This document shows, one piece after another, positions 45,595 through 53,388 of a stretch of 64,000 nt of DNA. The position numbers and the translations under genes are program-made. A model generated the notes under the pieces. That model made no database searches. It worked only from the letters and a program-made list of their open reading frames with translations, and had not been told where the DNA came from. Positions within the stretch are counted from its first letter, which is position 1; every line of letters begins with the position of its first letter. Source of the DNA: SHVZ01 sp041906305 (GTDB lineage: Bacteria > Pseudomonadota > Alphaproteobacteria > SHVZ01); NCBI GenBank assembly GCA_041906305.1, contig JAYRJL010000002.1, positions 1-64,000 on the forward strand. The letters are read 5' to 3'.

Positions 45595-46305
45595 ATGCTG
45601 ACGAAGAAGCAGTTCGAGCTGTTGACCTTCATCAACCGGCGGCTGTCGGAGAGCGGAGTTTCTCCCTCGTTCGAAGAGATGAAGGAAGCGCTCGGGCTCA
45701 AGTCCAAGTCAGGCATCCACCGTCTCATCACCGGGCTTGAGGAACGCGGCTTCATCAAGCGCCTCGCCCATCGCGCCCGCGCCCTCGAAGTGACCCGCCT
45801 GCCCGAACAGGCCTCCCGCCCCGACCAGCGCCCCGCTGCCCCGCAGCGCGGCTTCGCCCCCAACGTCATTGCCGGCAATTTCGGCGCGAGCCTCGCGGGC
45901 ACCGAGAGCAAGCCCGAGGTCGCCAACATCTCCCTGCCTCTCTACGGCAAGATCGCCGCGGGCACGGCCATCGAGGCGCTCCGCGATTCCTCCAGCTTCG
46001 TCGACGTACCGGCGAGCATGCTCGGCAATGGCGAGCACTACGCGCTGACCGTCGCCGGCGACTCGATGATCGACGCCGGCATCCAGGACGGCGACACCGT
46101 CGTCATACACCGCAGCGAGAACGCCGAGAACGGCGCGATCGTCGTGGCCTTGGTCGACGACAACGAGGTCACGCTGAAGCGGCTGCGCCGCAAGGGTGCC
46201 TCCATCGCGCTCGAGCCCGCCAACAAGGCCTACGAGACCCGCATCTTCGGCCCCGACCGGGTCAAGGTTCAGGGCAAGCTCATCGCCTTGATGCGCCGCT
46301 ACTAG
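45595..46305 (+). CDS. lexA: SOS repressor LexA
   Basis: A 236-residue repressor. The N-terminal winged helix (1-70) has SPSFEEMKEALGLKSKSGIHRL, close to the alphaproteobacterial type that reads direct repeats. A flexible linker (71-110) leads to the S24 peptidase domain. Self-cleavage is at A122-G123 in YGKIAAGTA; the catalytic pair is S157 in AGDSMIDAG and K195 in VTLKRL. Upstream is a promoter with an embedded LexA box, so RecA-stimulated cleavage would induce it. A GC-rich hairpin follows the stop. Confidence 0.97.
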   Translation: MLTKKQFELLTFINRRLSESGVSPSFEEMKEALGLKSKSGIHRLITGLEERGFIKRLAHRARALEVTRLPEQASRPDQRPAAPQRGFAPNVIAGNFGASLAGTESKPEVANISLPLYGKIAAGTAIEALRDSSSFVDVPASMLGNGEHYALTVAGDSMIDAGIQDGDTVVIHRSENAENGAIVVALVDDNEVTLKRLRRKGASIALEPANKAYETRIFGPDRVKVQGKLIALMRRY

Positions 46306-46333
46306 GCATTCGACAAATCACGTCGAGCGGCAA

Positions 46334-46350
46334 CGGGCGCGACGCGCCCG
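46334..46350 (+). other. Small GC hairpin between lexA and the isochorismatase-fold gene
   Basis: CGGGCGC (46334-46340) and GCGCCCG (46344-46350) form a perfect 7-bp stem with a 3-base loop. There is no U tract, so it is either a weak terminator or a leader structure just before AAGGA and the ATG at 46362. Confidence 0.35.
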
Positions 46351-46361
46351 AAGGATACCTC

Positions 46362-46880
46362 ATGTCCACAGCGCTTCTCGTCATCGACGTCCAGCAGGGC
46401 ATGTTCCGTGAGCCGCTCGAGCCTTATCGCGGCGAAAAGATGCTGGCCCGCATCCGCGATCTGCAGGATCGCGCCCGCGCCGAAGGCATTCCTGTCGTCA
46501 CGATCCAGCACGACGGCGGCCCCGGAGACTTGCTCGCACGCGACGGCTCCGGCTTTCCGGTCCATCCGAGCGTCGCGCCGAAGCCGGGCGAAGAGATCGT
46601 GGTCAAGAAGCAGTGCGACGCCTTCCTTGGTACCGGCCTCGACGCCCGCCTGCGCGCGCTCGGTATCGGTCGGGTGGTCATCGCCGGGATGCAGACGGAG
46701 TTCTGCGTCGACACGACGACGCGTGCCGCCTTCGCGCACGGCTACAAGGTGGTGCTCGCCTCCGACGCGCATTCCACCTTCGATTCCCCGGTTCTGAAGG
46801 CGGCCGATGTCGTCGCGCACCACAACATCGTGCTGCGCAGCTTTGCGACCATCGCGACGGCCGCCGAGATCCGCCTCTAA
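46362..46880 (+). CDS. Cysteine hydrolase, isochorismatase family
   Basis: A 172-residue single-domain hydrolase. The catalytic triad of the family is D9 in LLVIDVQQGMF, K82/K83 in VVKKQCDAFLGT and C115 in MQTEFCVDTT, with the cis-peptide-forming AGMQTE turn. Relatives cleave nicotinamide, N-carbamoyl compounds, or vinyl ethers; the substrate is not evident here. RBS AAGGA precedes ATG 46362. It follows lexA by 56 bases on the same strand but is probably not part of the SOS response. Confidence 0.9.
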   Translation: MSTALLVIDVQQGMFREPLEPYRGEKMLARIRDLQDRARAEGIPVVTIQHDGGPGDLLARDGSGFPVHPSVAPKPGEEIVVKKQCDAFLGTGLDARLRALGIGRVVIAGMQTEFCVDTTTRAAFAHGYKVVLASDAHSTFDSPVLKAADVVAHHNIVLRSFATIATAAEIRL

Positions 46881-46964
46881 ACGGTCACGGCTCGACGCGG
46901 AACCGAATCCGCGTGCTCGACGTAGCTGCCTTCAGTCCCCGCGCCCAACCCGAAGGATGCGGCC

Positions 46965-47306
46965 ATGAAGATGAAGCTCGTGGCGATTGCGATGACGGCC
47001 CTGGTCGTGGGATCGGTTTCGGTGCCCGTCGAGGTCAAGGCCGATCCCCCCTCCTGGGCGCCCGCGCATGGCTGGCGCAAGCAGAAGAACGTCGACAAGC
47101 GCGAGGAACGCGCCGAGCGTCGCGAGCTGCGCGCGCTCCGGCTCAACGACCCGGACGCGACGACCAGCGATCTGAACCGCAGCCAGGTTCGCAAGAACAA
47201 CCGGCAGGCACGCAGCGAGGAACGGGCCGAGCTCCGGCGCGAGCAGCGGGCCGAGGCGCGGCGCCAGGAACGCATCCTCCGCCGCCAGCAGGCGCTCCGG
47301 CCCTAA
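46965..47306 (+). CDS. Small secreted Arg-rich protein
   Basis: A 113-residue precursor. The signal peptide (about 1-26, KLVAIAMTALVVGSVSV) is followed by DPPSWAPAHGWRKQ, a motif I recall from other short alphaproteobacterial envelope proteins. The rest (about 45-113) is a highly charged Arg/Glu-rich helix, probably coiled coil, with ERAERRELRALR and RRQERILRRQQAL. No known enzyme domain. The stop overlaps the end of comEC by four bases on the other strand. It lies 84 bases after the isochorismatase-fold gene. Confidence 0.78.
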   Translation: MKMKLVAIAMTALVVGSVSVPVEVKADPPSWAPAHGWRKQKNVDKREERAERRELRALRLNDPDATTSDLNRSQVRKNNRQARSEERAELRREQRAEARRQERILRRQQALRP

Positions 47307-49420
47307 GGAGCCGAGGCGCGATTGCCGCGGCCCGGCGCTGCGGCAACCCACGGCCTCTGCCCACGCACGCCGCGCACCGTCTCGACGCGCACCTCGCCGC
47401 CGTCGAAGCGAAGCGCGTGCGTGCCGTCGGCGCGAAGATCCAATAGGTCGACGACGAGGCGCGGCGAACGGCAATACTGCGCCGGGATCGTCGCGACCAC
47501 GACGATGCCTTCGCGGGCGCACGCGACGCGCCGCTCCGCCGGCGTCTTGACCAGAACCACCTCGATCGGGCCATAGGCGCGGCTGCAGCCGCTTTCGCCG
47601 CAACGCCAGACCGCAGCCCAGTCCGCCCCCGCCTCCTGTCCCTGGCGACGGATCCAGGTATCGGGCACGAAGCCCGCACGCCGGCGCGAGAGCGCAAGGT
47701 CACCGTCCTCGCCACGCGCGCCGATCAGCTTGCCGTCGGAGGAGATCAGAAAGTCCGGCGGTCTCGCCGTGACCGCGAGCAGGATGCCGAGCGCGACGCC
47801 GGCAACGCCGAACCAGCGGATGCGGCCCTGCCAGATGCAGAGCCAGAGACCGCCGAGCGCCGTCGCGATCAGCGCGGAGATGGGCATCTCGGGTAGCACG
47901 AGCACGGCCCCCGGGAGCGCGGCCGTCCACTTGGCGACCCAGAGAATGCCCTCGATGCCCCATCCCATCGGCAGCGTCGCCCAGCTATCGACACCAAACG
48001 GCATGAGCAGCAGGGCGATCATCCCCCACGGCATCACCCAGAGCTCCGCGATCGGGATCGCCAGGAGGTTGGCGACCAGGCTGTAGAGCGGCAGCCGGTT
48101 GAAGTGGAAGATCGTGAAGGGCGCGGTCGCCACCGTGGCGACGACCGAGGCGAGCGACAGGCCCGCGAGATGCAGGAACGCACGCCGTATCAAACCCGAG
48201 TCCGCCCGCATCGCGACTAGCTTGTCGCCGGTCGTCTCGAATACCGCGATCAGCGCAACCACGGCGGCGAACGACATCTGGAAGCTGGCACCGACCAGGC
48301 TCTCCGGCGCGATCAGCATCACCGCCGCGGCCGCCCAGGCGATGGTCCGCATCGAGATCGCCTGTCGATCGATGAGAACGGCGAGCAGCACGATCGCGAC
48401 CATGATGAAGGAGCGCTGGGTCGGCGGCGAGGCGCCGGAGAGCTGCAGGTAGAGGAAGCCGACGATCAGCGCCGCGATCGCGGCGATCTTCTTGGTCGGC
48501 CACCTGAGCGCCAGCGGCTCGACCAGCGCCAGCCCGCCACGCACGACGAAGAAAACGAGGCTGACGACGAGGCTCATGTGAAGGCCCGAGATCGACAGCA
48601 GATGCGCCAGCCCGGAGTCGCGCACCGCCTGCATGTCGACGGCCGGGATGGGTCCCTGCTCGCCGGTGATCAGCGAGGCCGCGACCGCCCCCACCGCCCC
48701 CGGCAGCAGGGTCATCAGGCGCTCGGTGATCTTCTTCCTGGCCTCGGCGATCCAGAGCCGCGTGCTCTCGATCGGACCGGAGGGCGGCTCGATGCGCAGC
48801 ACCTGGAGCCGCCCGGTCGAGAAGCCGCTCGCACCCAGCCGGTCGAAGAAGGCCTGGCGCTGGAAGTCGAAGGCGCCCGGCGCGGCGGGCTCCGGCGGCG
48901 GCCGGAGGATCGCCGGCACACGCACGCGGGCACCGAGCGGGATGTCAGGCCTGGCGCCCCTGAGCGAGATCCGGGCTCGCTCGGGCGTCCGCTGCGGCGC
49001 GAGCCTCGGGATCGTCAGGCGATCGAGCGTCAGCCGCACGGCCCCCTCGCGATGCTCGAGCTCGACCACCCTGCCCTCGACCGCGACCGGGCCGACCGAG
49101 CGGTCGAGCATCGGCGCCATCACGGCTCTGGTCCGCATCTCGCCGAGCGCGAAGCCGAGGGTCAGCGCAAGGAAGATCGAGGCGACGATGCCGACGATGC
49201 GCCCTTGGAACCCCGCCGTCGTTGCCAGGGCCGCAACTGCCGCGCAGAGCCCGATCCAGAGCGGCGGCTCGACCGGAAGGGCGAAGTACACGCCGACGCC
49301 GATGCCGAGTGCCACCGGCAGCCAGAGCGCCCAGCGCTCGCGCTCGGCCAGCACCGCGGCAGCGAAGTCCGCCGCAAGCGCGCCCGGCCGGAGCGCCTGG
49401 ATTGCGGCCGCCGCCTTCAC
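47303..49420 (-). CDS. comEC: ComEC/Rec2 family DNA-uptake channel protein
   Basis: A 705-residue polytopic membrane protein. It has a DUF4131 region (about 40-210), the competence channel domain with HLLSISGLHMSLVVSLVFF and LSGASPPTQRSFIMVA, and a C-terminal soluble part that lacks the HxHxDH metal site of the lactamase-like nuclease found in Gram-positive ComEC. That matches the alphaproteobacterial form. It would move single-stranded DNA across the inner membrane; natural transformation is not implied by this gene alone. It is divergent from gltX over 59 bases. Confidence 0.92.
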   Translation of the reverse strand: MKAAAAIQALRPGALAADFAAAVLAERERWALWLPVALGIGVGVYFALPVEPPLWIGLCAAVAALATTAGFQGRIVGIVASIFLALTLGFALGEMRTRAVMAPMLDRSVGPVAVEGRVVELEHREGAVRLTLDRLTIPRLAPQRTPERARISLRGARPDIPLGARVRVPAILRPPPEPAAPGAFDFQRQAFFDRLGASGFSTGRLQVLRIEPPSGPIESTRLWIAEARKKITERLMTLLPGAVGAVAASLITGEQGPIPAVDMQAVRDSGLAHLLSISGLHMSLVVSLVFFVVRGGLALVEPLALRWPTKKIAAIAALIVGFLYLQLSGASPPTQRSFIMVAIVLLAVLIDRQAISMRTIAWAAAAVMLIAPESLVGASFQMSFAAVVALIAVFETTGDKLVAMRADSGLIRRAFLHLAGLSLASVVATVATAPFTIFHFNRLPLYSLVANLLAIPIAELWVMPWGMIALLLMPFGVDSWATLPMGWGIEGILWVAKWTAALPGAVLVLPEMPISALIATALGGLWLCIWQGRIRWFGVAGVALGILLAVTARPPDFLISSDGKLIGARGEDGDLALSRRRAGFVPDTWIRRQGQEAGADWAAVWRCGESGCSRAYGPIEVVLVKTPAERRVACAREGIVVVATIPAQYCRSPRLVVDLLDLRADGTHALRFDGGEVRVETVRGVRGQRPWVAAAPGRGNRASAP

Positions 49421-49479
49421 TGGCCCCGCCCCGGCGATGTGCTAAAAGGCCCCATCTTCCCGTATTCAGACACGAGACC

Positions 49480-50862
49480 ATGACCGTCGTCACGCGCTTC
49501 GCCCCCTCGCCCACCGGCTACCTGCACATCGGCGGGGCCCGCACGGCCCTGTTCAACTGGCTCTACACTCGTCATCTGGGCGGCACTTTCCGGCTCCGGA
49601 TCGAGGACACCGACCGGGCGCGTTCGACCGACGAGGCGATCAAGCTGATCATCGAAGGGCTCAAGTGGCTCGGCATCGAGTGGGACGGCGAGGTGGTCAT
49701 GCAGTTCGCCCGGGCGAACCGTCATGCCGAGGTCGCGCGCCAGCTCCTCGCCGAGGGCAAGGCGTACCACTGCTACTGCACGCCTACCGAGCTCGAGGAG
49801 ATGCGCAACAAGGCGCGCGCCGAGGGCAAGCCGATGCGCTACGACGGACGCTGGCGCGACCGCGATCCGAAGGACGCGCCTGCAGGGGTTCCGCCGGTGA
49901 TCCGCCTCAAGGCGCCGCAGACCGGCGAGACCGTGATCGACGACATGGTCCAGGGCCGCGTCACGGTCGCCAACGAGGTGCTCGACGACATGGTTCTGCT
50001 GCGCGCCGACGGCACGCCGACCTACATGCATTCGGTCGTCGTCGACGACCACGACATGGAGATCACCCATGTCATCCGCGGCGACGACCATCTCAACAAT
50101 GCCTTCCGCCAGTACCAGCTCTACCAGGCCGCCGGCTGGAAGGTGCCCGAGTTCGCCCATGTGCCGCTGATCCACGGCCAGGACGGCGCCAAGCTCTCCA
50201 AGCGCCACGGCGCGCTCGGCGTCGAGGCCTATCGCGACATGGGCTACCTGCCCGAGACCATGCGCAACTACCTGCTGCGCCTGGGCTGGGGTCATGGCGA
50301 CGACGAGATCATCTCGACGGCCCAGGCGATCGAGTGGTTCGACATCAAGGATGTCGGCCGCAACGCGGCACGCCTCGACATCCCGAAGCTCGACAACCTG
50401 AACGGCCACTACCTCCGCGAGGCCGACGACGCGCGGCTGGCGGAGCTGGTCATCGAGCGGCTGAAGGACGTCGACCCGGTCGGCCGTTCGCGCATCGAGC
50501 GCGGCATGGCAGGCTTGAAGGCGCGGGCGAAGACCTTGGTCGAGCTCGCAGAGAACGCCCGCTTCTATACGCTGACGCGGCCGATCCCGATCTCGGAGAA
50601 GGCCAAGGCTCTTCTGACGCCGGAGGCCAGGAAGCTGCTGGCCGACCTGTCGCCGGCGCTCGCCTCGACCGACTTCTCCGAGACCGCCCTGGAGGCGGCC
50701 GTACGGGCCTTCGTCGAGACCGCCAAGGTGAAGCTGGGCCAGGTGGCTCAACCGCTCCGAGCGGCGCTCGCCGGAGAGACGACTTCGCCCGGAATATTCG
50801 AGGTTGCCGCCATTCTCGGGCGCGAAGAAGCCCTCGGACGCATCGCCGACGCCACCCGATAG
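49480..50862 (+). CDS. gltX: Glutamyl-tRNA synthetase
   Basis: Class I synthetase, 460 residues. The HIGH equivalent is PSPTGYLHIGGARTALF, with RIEDTDRARS next, and the KMSKS equivalent is GAKLSKRHGALG. The zinc-binding region has HCYCTPTE. The C-terminal helical anticodon domain ends in GREEALGRI. ATG 49480 gives the standard N-terminus; the longer open frame upstream is comEC antisense. Could be discriminating or GlxRS-type; this is not decided here. It ends before a hairpin at 50890. Confidence 0.96.
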   Translation: MTVVTRFAPSPTGYLHIGGARTALFNWLYTRHLGGTFRLRIEDTDRARSTDEAIKLIIEGLKWLGIEWDGEVVMQFARANRHAEVARQLLAEGKAYHCYCTPTELEEMRNKARAEGKPMRYDGRWRDRDPKDAPAGVPPVIRLKAPQTGETVIDDMVQGRVTVANEVLDDMVLLRADGTPTYMHSVVVDDHDMEITHVIRGDDHLNNAFRQYQLYQAAGWKVPEFAHVPLIHGQDGAKLSKRHGALGVEAYRDMGYLPETMRNYLLRLGWGHGDDEIISTAQAIEWFDIKDVGRNAARLDIPKLDNLNGHYLREADDARLAELVIERLKDVDPVGRSRIERGMAGLKARAKTLVELAENARFYTLTRPIPISEKAKALLTPEARKLLADLSPALASTDFSETALEAAVRAFVETAKVKLGQVAQPLRAALAGETTSPGIFEVAAILGREEALGRIADATR

Positions 50863-50889
50863 GGTTAACGTTTCCGCAATGCAGCAAAC

Positions 50890-50910
50890 CGCTTGGCAGC
50901 GCGCCAAGCG
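50890..50910 (+). terminator. Terminator of gltX / gltA leader hairpin
   Basis: A perfect 8-bp stem CGCTTGGC (50890-50897) and GCCAAGCG (50903-50910) with a 5-base loop, followed by GTATGTTTCTCTTACC, which is U-rich for this genome. It lies 27 bases after gltX and 44 before gltA. Confidence 0.6.
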
Positions 50911-50954
50911 TATGTTTCTCTTACCTCTATTCCTTTCTCCCGGGGGACCTTCCC

Positions 50955-52250
50955 ATGACCGCCAAAGGCAAAGTCGCGACACTCACCGATGCGGATGGCA
51001 AATCCATCCAGCTGCCGATCATCGAGGGCACGATCGGTCCCAGCGTCATCGACGTCCGCAAGCTCTACGGCGACACCGGCCACTTCACCTACGACCCGGG
51101 CTACACCTCGACCGGCAGCTGCGAGTCGAAGATCACCTACATCGACGGCGACAAGGGCATCCTCCTGCATCGCGGCTACGCGATCGAGGACCTCGCCGAG
51201 AAGGGTGACTTCCTCGAGGTCGCCTACCTGATCCTGAACGGCGAGCTGCCGAACAAGCAGCAGAAGTCCGACTTCATGAAGAACGTGACCTATCACACGA
51301 TGGTTCACGAGCAGATGACGCAGTTCTGGCGCGGATTCCGTCGCGACGCGCACCCGATGGCGGTGATGTGCGGCGTCGTCGGCGCGATGGCCGCCTTCTA
51401 TCACGACTCCACCGACATCTCGGATCCGAAGCAGCGCGAGGTCGCCTCGTACCGCCTGATCGCGAAGATGCCGACGATCGCGGCGATGGCCTACAAGTAC
51501 TCGGTCGGCCAGCCGTTCATGTACCCGCAGAACAAGCTGAGCTACGCCGAGAACTTCCTCTACATGATGTTCGGCGTGCCGTGCGAGGAATACAAGATGA
51601 GCCCGGTCCTGGCGAAGGCCATGGACCGCATCTTCATCCTGCATGCCGATCACGAGCAGAACGCCTCGACCTCGACCGTGCGCCTCGCGGGTTCCTCGGG
51701 CGCTAATCCGTTCGCCTGCATCGCCGCCGGCATCGCCTCGCTCTGGGGCCCGGCGCATGGCGGTGCCAACGAGGCGGTCCTCACGATGCTCGGCGAGATC
51801 GGCTCGAAGGACAAGGTCGGCGAGGCGGTCAAGCGCGCCAAGAGCAAGGACGACAGCTTCCGCCTGATGGGCTTCGGTCACCGGGTCTACAAGAACTTCG
51901 ACCCGCGCGCGAAGATCATGCAGAAGACCTGCCACGAGGTCCTCGGCGAGCTCGGCGTCAAGGATCCTCTCCTCGACGTCGCCATGGAGCTCGAGAAGGT
52001 CGCTCTGCAGGACGACTACTTCGTTCAGCGCAAGCTCTACCCGAACGTCGACTTCTACTCGGGCATCATCCTCAAGGCGATGGGCATCCCGACCTCGATG
52101 TTCACCGCGATCTTCGCGCTCGCGCGCACCGTCGGCTGGGTCGCCCAGTGGCGCGAGATGATCGAGGACCCGCAGCAGAAGATCGGCCGTCCGCGCCAGC
52201 TCTACACCGGCGCCACCCAGCGGCCCTACGTGCCGGTCGACAAGCGTTGA
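50955..52250 (+). CDS. gltA: Citrate synthase
   Basis: Entry enzyme of the TCA cycle, condensing oxaloacetate and acetyl-CoA. The 431-residue protein is of the hexameric type II form: KLYGDTGHFTYDPG near the N-terminus with the extra small domain. Catalytic residues are His in LHADHEQNAST, His in PAHGGANEAV region, and FGHRVYKNFDPRA with the late Asp in YPNVDFYSG. ATG 50955 has GGGGGA upstream; the open frame before it reads through gltX in another frame. Gene order gltX-gltA is usual in the class. Confidence 0.97.
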   Translation: MTAKGKVATLTDADGKSIQLPIIEGTIGPSVIDVRKLYGDTGHFTYDPGYTSTGSCESKITYIDGDKGILLHRGYAIEDLAEKGDFLEVAYLILNGELPNKQQKSDFMKNVTYHTMVHEQMTQFWRGFRRDAHPMAVMCGVVGAMAAFYHDSTDISDPKQREVASYRLIAKMPTIAAMAYKYSVGQPFMYPQNKLSYAENFLYMMFGVPCEEYKMSPVLAKAMDRIFILHADHEQNASTSTVRLAGSSGANPFACIAAGIASLWGPAHGGANEAVLTMLGEIGSKDKVGEAVKRAKSKDDSFRLMGFGHRVYKNFDPRAKIMQKTCHEVLGELGVKDPLLDVAMELEKVALQDDYFVQRKLYPNVDFYSGIILKAMGIPTSMFTAIFALARTVGWVAQWREMIEDPQQKIGRPRQLYTGATQRPYVPVDKR

Positions 52251-52456
52251 GCGCCTGGGCGCGACGTCAGGCCGGCCGGCGGGCCCCGCACAAGGTCCTG
52301 CCGGTCCGCCGCCGGCAGGCCTATGCCGGCAGCGGTCGGCCTCACGTTGCCGCCAACGATAATCCCGTGCCCGGACGCCCGCGTCGGCTGAGGGCCGGCT
52401 GGGCGCTTCCCTTCGCCATCGCTCTCATCGCCGTCGCCGCCCTCGCCTTCGCGTGA
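52247..52456 (+). CDS. Possible small single-pass membrane protein (TTG start)
   Basis: A 69-residue open frame with good codon use for the genome. A basic head (MSAWARRQAGRRAPHKVLPV with TTG as start) leads to VAANDNPVPGRP and a C-terminal helix (WALPFAIALIAVAALAFA). The 'ANDNP' string recurs in many small alphaproteobacterial proteins. TTG 52247 overlaps the gltA stop; no other start in frame fits and no strong SD is seen. The stop is one base before the GNAT start. It could be a real coupled protein or a chance frame. Confidence 0.45.
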   Translation: MSAWARRQAGRRAPHKVLPVRRRQAYAGSGRPHVAANDNPVPGRPRRLRAGWALPFAIALIAVAALAFA

Positions 52457-52457
52457 C

Positions 52458-52976
52458 ATGAGCCGCGTCGCCGTCCGTGCCATGCGCCGGAGCGACGTCC
52501 CGTCCGTGGTCGCGATGATGAAGGAGCTGATCCAGCACATCCGCCTCCATGGCGAGGAAGCGCCCGGCGGCGTCACCGCTGCCAAGGTCCAGAAGAACGG
52601 CTTCGGGCGCGACCGCTGGTTCGGCGTGCTGATGGCGACGGTCGACGGAAAACCGGCCGGATACGCGCTGCACCACAAGGGATACGAGGTCGATAACTCG
52701 TCCCGCGTGCTCTACCTCTCCGACCTCTACGTCCGCCCGAAGGCGCGCCGGCTCGGCGTCGGCCGCGCGCTGATGGCCGCCATGGCGAAGGAGTGCCGTC
52801 GCGTGGACGCCAGCGAGATCCTCTGGCGCGTCCATGCCGGCAACAAGGAGGCGCGCGCCTTCTACGAAGGCCTCGGCGCCGCCGATTGGCGCCTCGGCAC
52901 GACAATGTGGGTGGCGGCGGACGTGCTCGCGCGCCGCGCCGCTACTTCCCGGACTCGCGCTTCAGGTAGGCGATGA
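52458..52976 (+). CDS. GNAT family N-acetyltransferase
   Basis: A 172-residue GNAT. The fold is recognised from YALHHKGYEVDNSSRVLYL, the DLYVRPKARRLGVGRAL segment that holds the acetyl-CoA pyrophosphate (R-x-x-G-x-G/A), and HAGNKEARAFYEGLGA near the end. Substrate unknown; similar proteins acetylate small amines or ribosomal proteins. The C-terminal 35 bases overlap the end of the convergent cytochrome c gene. ATG 52458 follows the small frame above by one base. Confidence 0.86.
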   Translation: MSRVAVRAMRRSDVPSVVAMMKELIQHIRLHGEEAPGGVTAAKVQKNGFGRDRWFGVLMATVDGKPAGYALHHKGYEVDNSSRVLYLSDLYVRPKARRLGVGRALMAAMAKECRRVDASEILWRVHAGNKEARAFYEGLGAADWRLGTTMWVAADVLARRAATSRTRASGRR

Positions 52977-53310
52977 GGTCGGCGCGGTCGGCGGCCTCGC
53001 CGACGCGAAAGCCCATGCGGGCGCCGGCGATGAAGCCCTGCGGGTTGGCGAGCCAGCGATCGAGCGTCGTCTCGTCCCATACCACGGTCGAATTGCCGAG
53101 GCCGTTCGAGTAGCGGAAGTTGGGAACGCTCCCGGCCTTTCGGCCGAAGACGCCTCGATGCTTCGGCCCGACCCGGTTGGCATCCAGCGAGTGGCAGCCC
53201 GTGCAACGTTCCTCGTAGAGCGTGGCGCCGCGATCGGCATCGGCCGCGTCGGCTGGAAGCGCAATCGCGACCAGCGCTGCCGCAAGAAGAAGAAGAAGAA
53301 GAAGACGCAT
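52942..53310 (-). CDS. Exported c-type cytochrome (monohaem, class I)
   Basis: A 122-residue precursor. The signal peptide has a run of seven Leu (residues 3-9) coded by seven CTT codons and is cut near ALPADA-AD. The mature part holds the haem site CTGCH (C36, C39, H40) and the axial Met is probably M99 in GARMGFRV; GPKHRGVFGRKAG is the class I loop. It carries electrons in the periplasm. It follows the ferritin-like gene by 78 bases on the same strand; that gap has an 11-bp hairpin. The 3' end overlaps the GNAT gene. Confidence 0.9.
   Translation of the reverse strand: MRLLLLLLLAAALVAIALPADAADADRGATLYEERCTGCHSLDANRVGPKHRGVFGRKAGSVPNFRYSNGLGNSTVVWDETTLDRWLANPQGFIAGARMGFRVGEAADRADLIAYLKRESGK
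53284..53304. repeat. Trinucleotide repeat (AAG)7 / (CTT)7
   Basis: Seven perfect AAG units on the plus strand, coding Leu3-Leu9 of the cytochrome signal peptide as seven CTT codons. Slip-prone; CTT is also an uncommon Leu codon in this GC-rich genome. Confidence 0.85.
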
Positions 53311-53332
53311 GGGACCTCGATCTCGAAAGAGG

Positions 53333-53364
53333 GGGCGGCGGCGACCACCGAGACGCCGCCGCCC
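53333..53364 (-). terminator. Hairpin between ferritin-like and cytochrome genes
   Basis: A perfect 11-bp stem, GGGCGGCGGCG (53333-53343) with CGCCGCCGCCC (53354-53364) and a 10-base loop, 24 bases after the ferritin-like stop. The minus-strand tail CCTCTTTCG is mildly U-rich. Either a full terminator or an attenuator that leaves less cytochrome message. Confidence 0.55.
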
Positions 53365-53388
53365 GTCACTCGCCGCCATCAGGGGGCG

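Noticed and set aside
47303..49420. Evidence for natural competence
   Set aside because: comEC is widely conserved and no other competence gene is in the window; presence alone does not show DNA uptake.
49665..52250. Apparent 861-codon protein ending in citrate synthase
   Set aside because: The N-terminal half is an out-of-frame reading of gltX; citrate synthase starts at 50955 with a good RBS.
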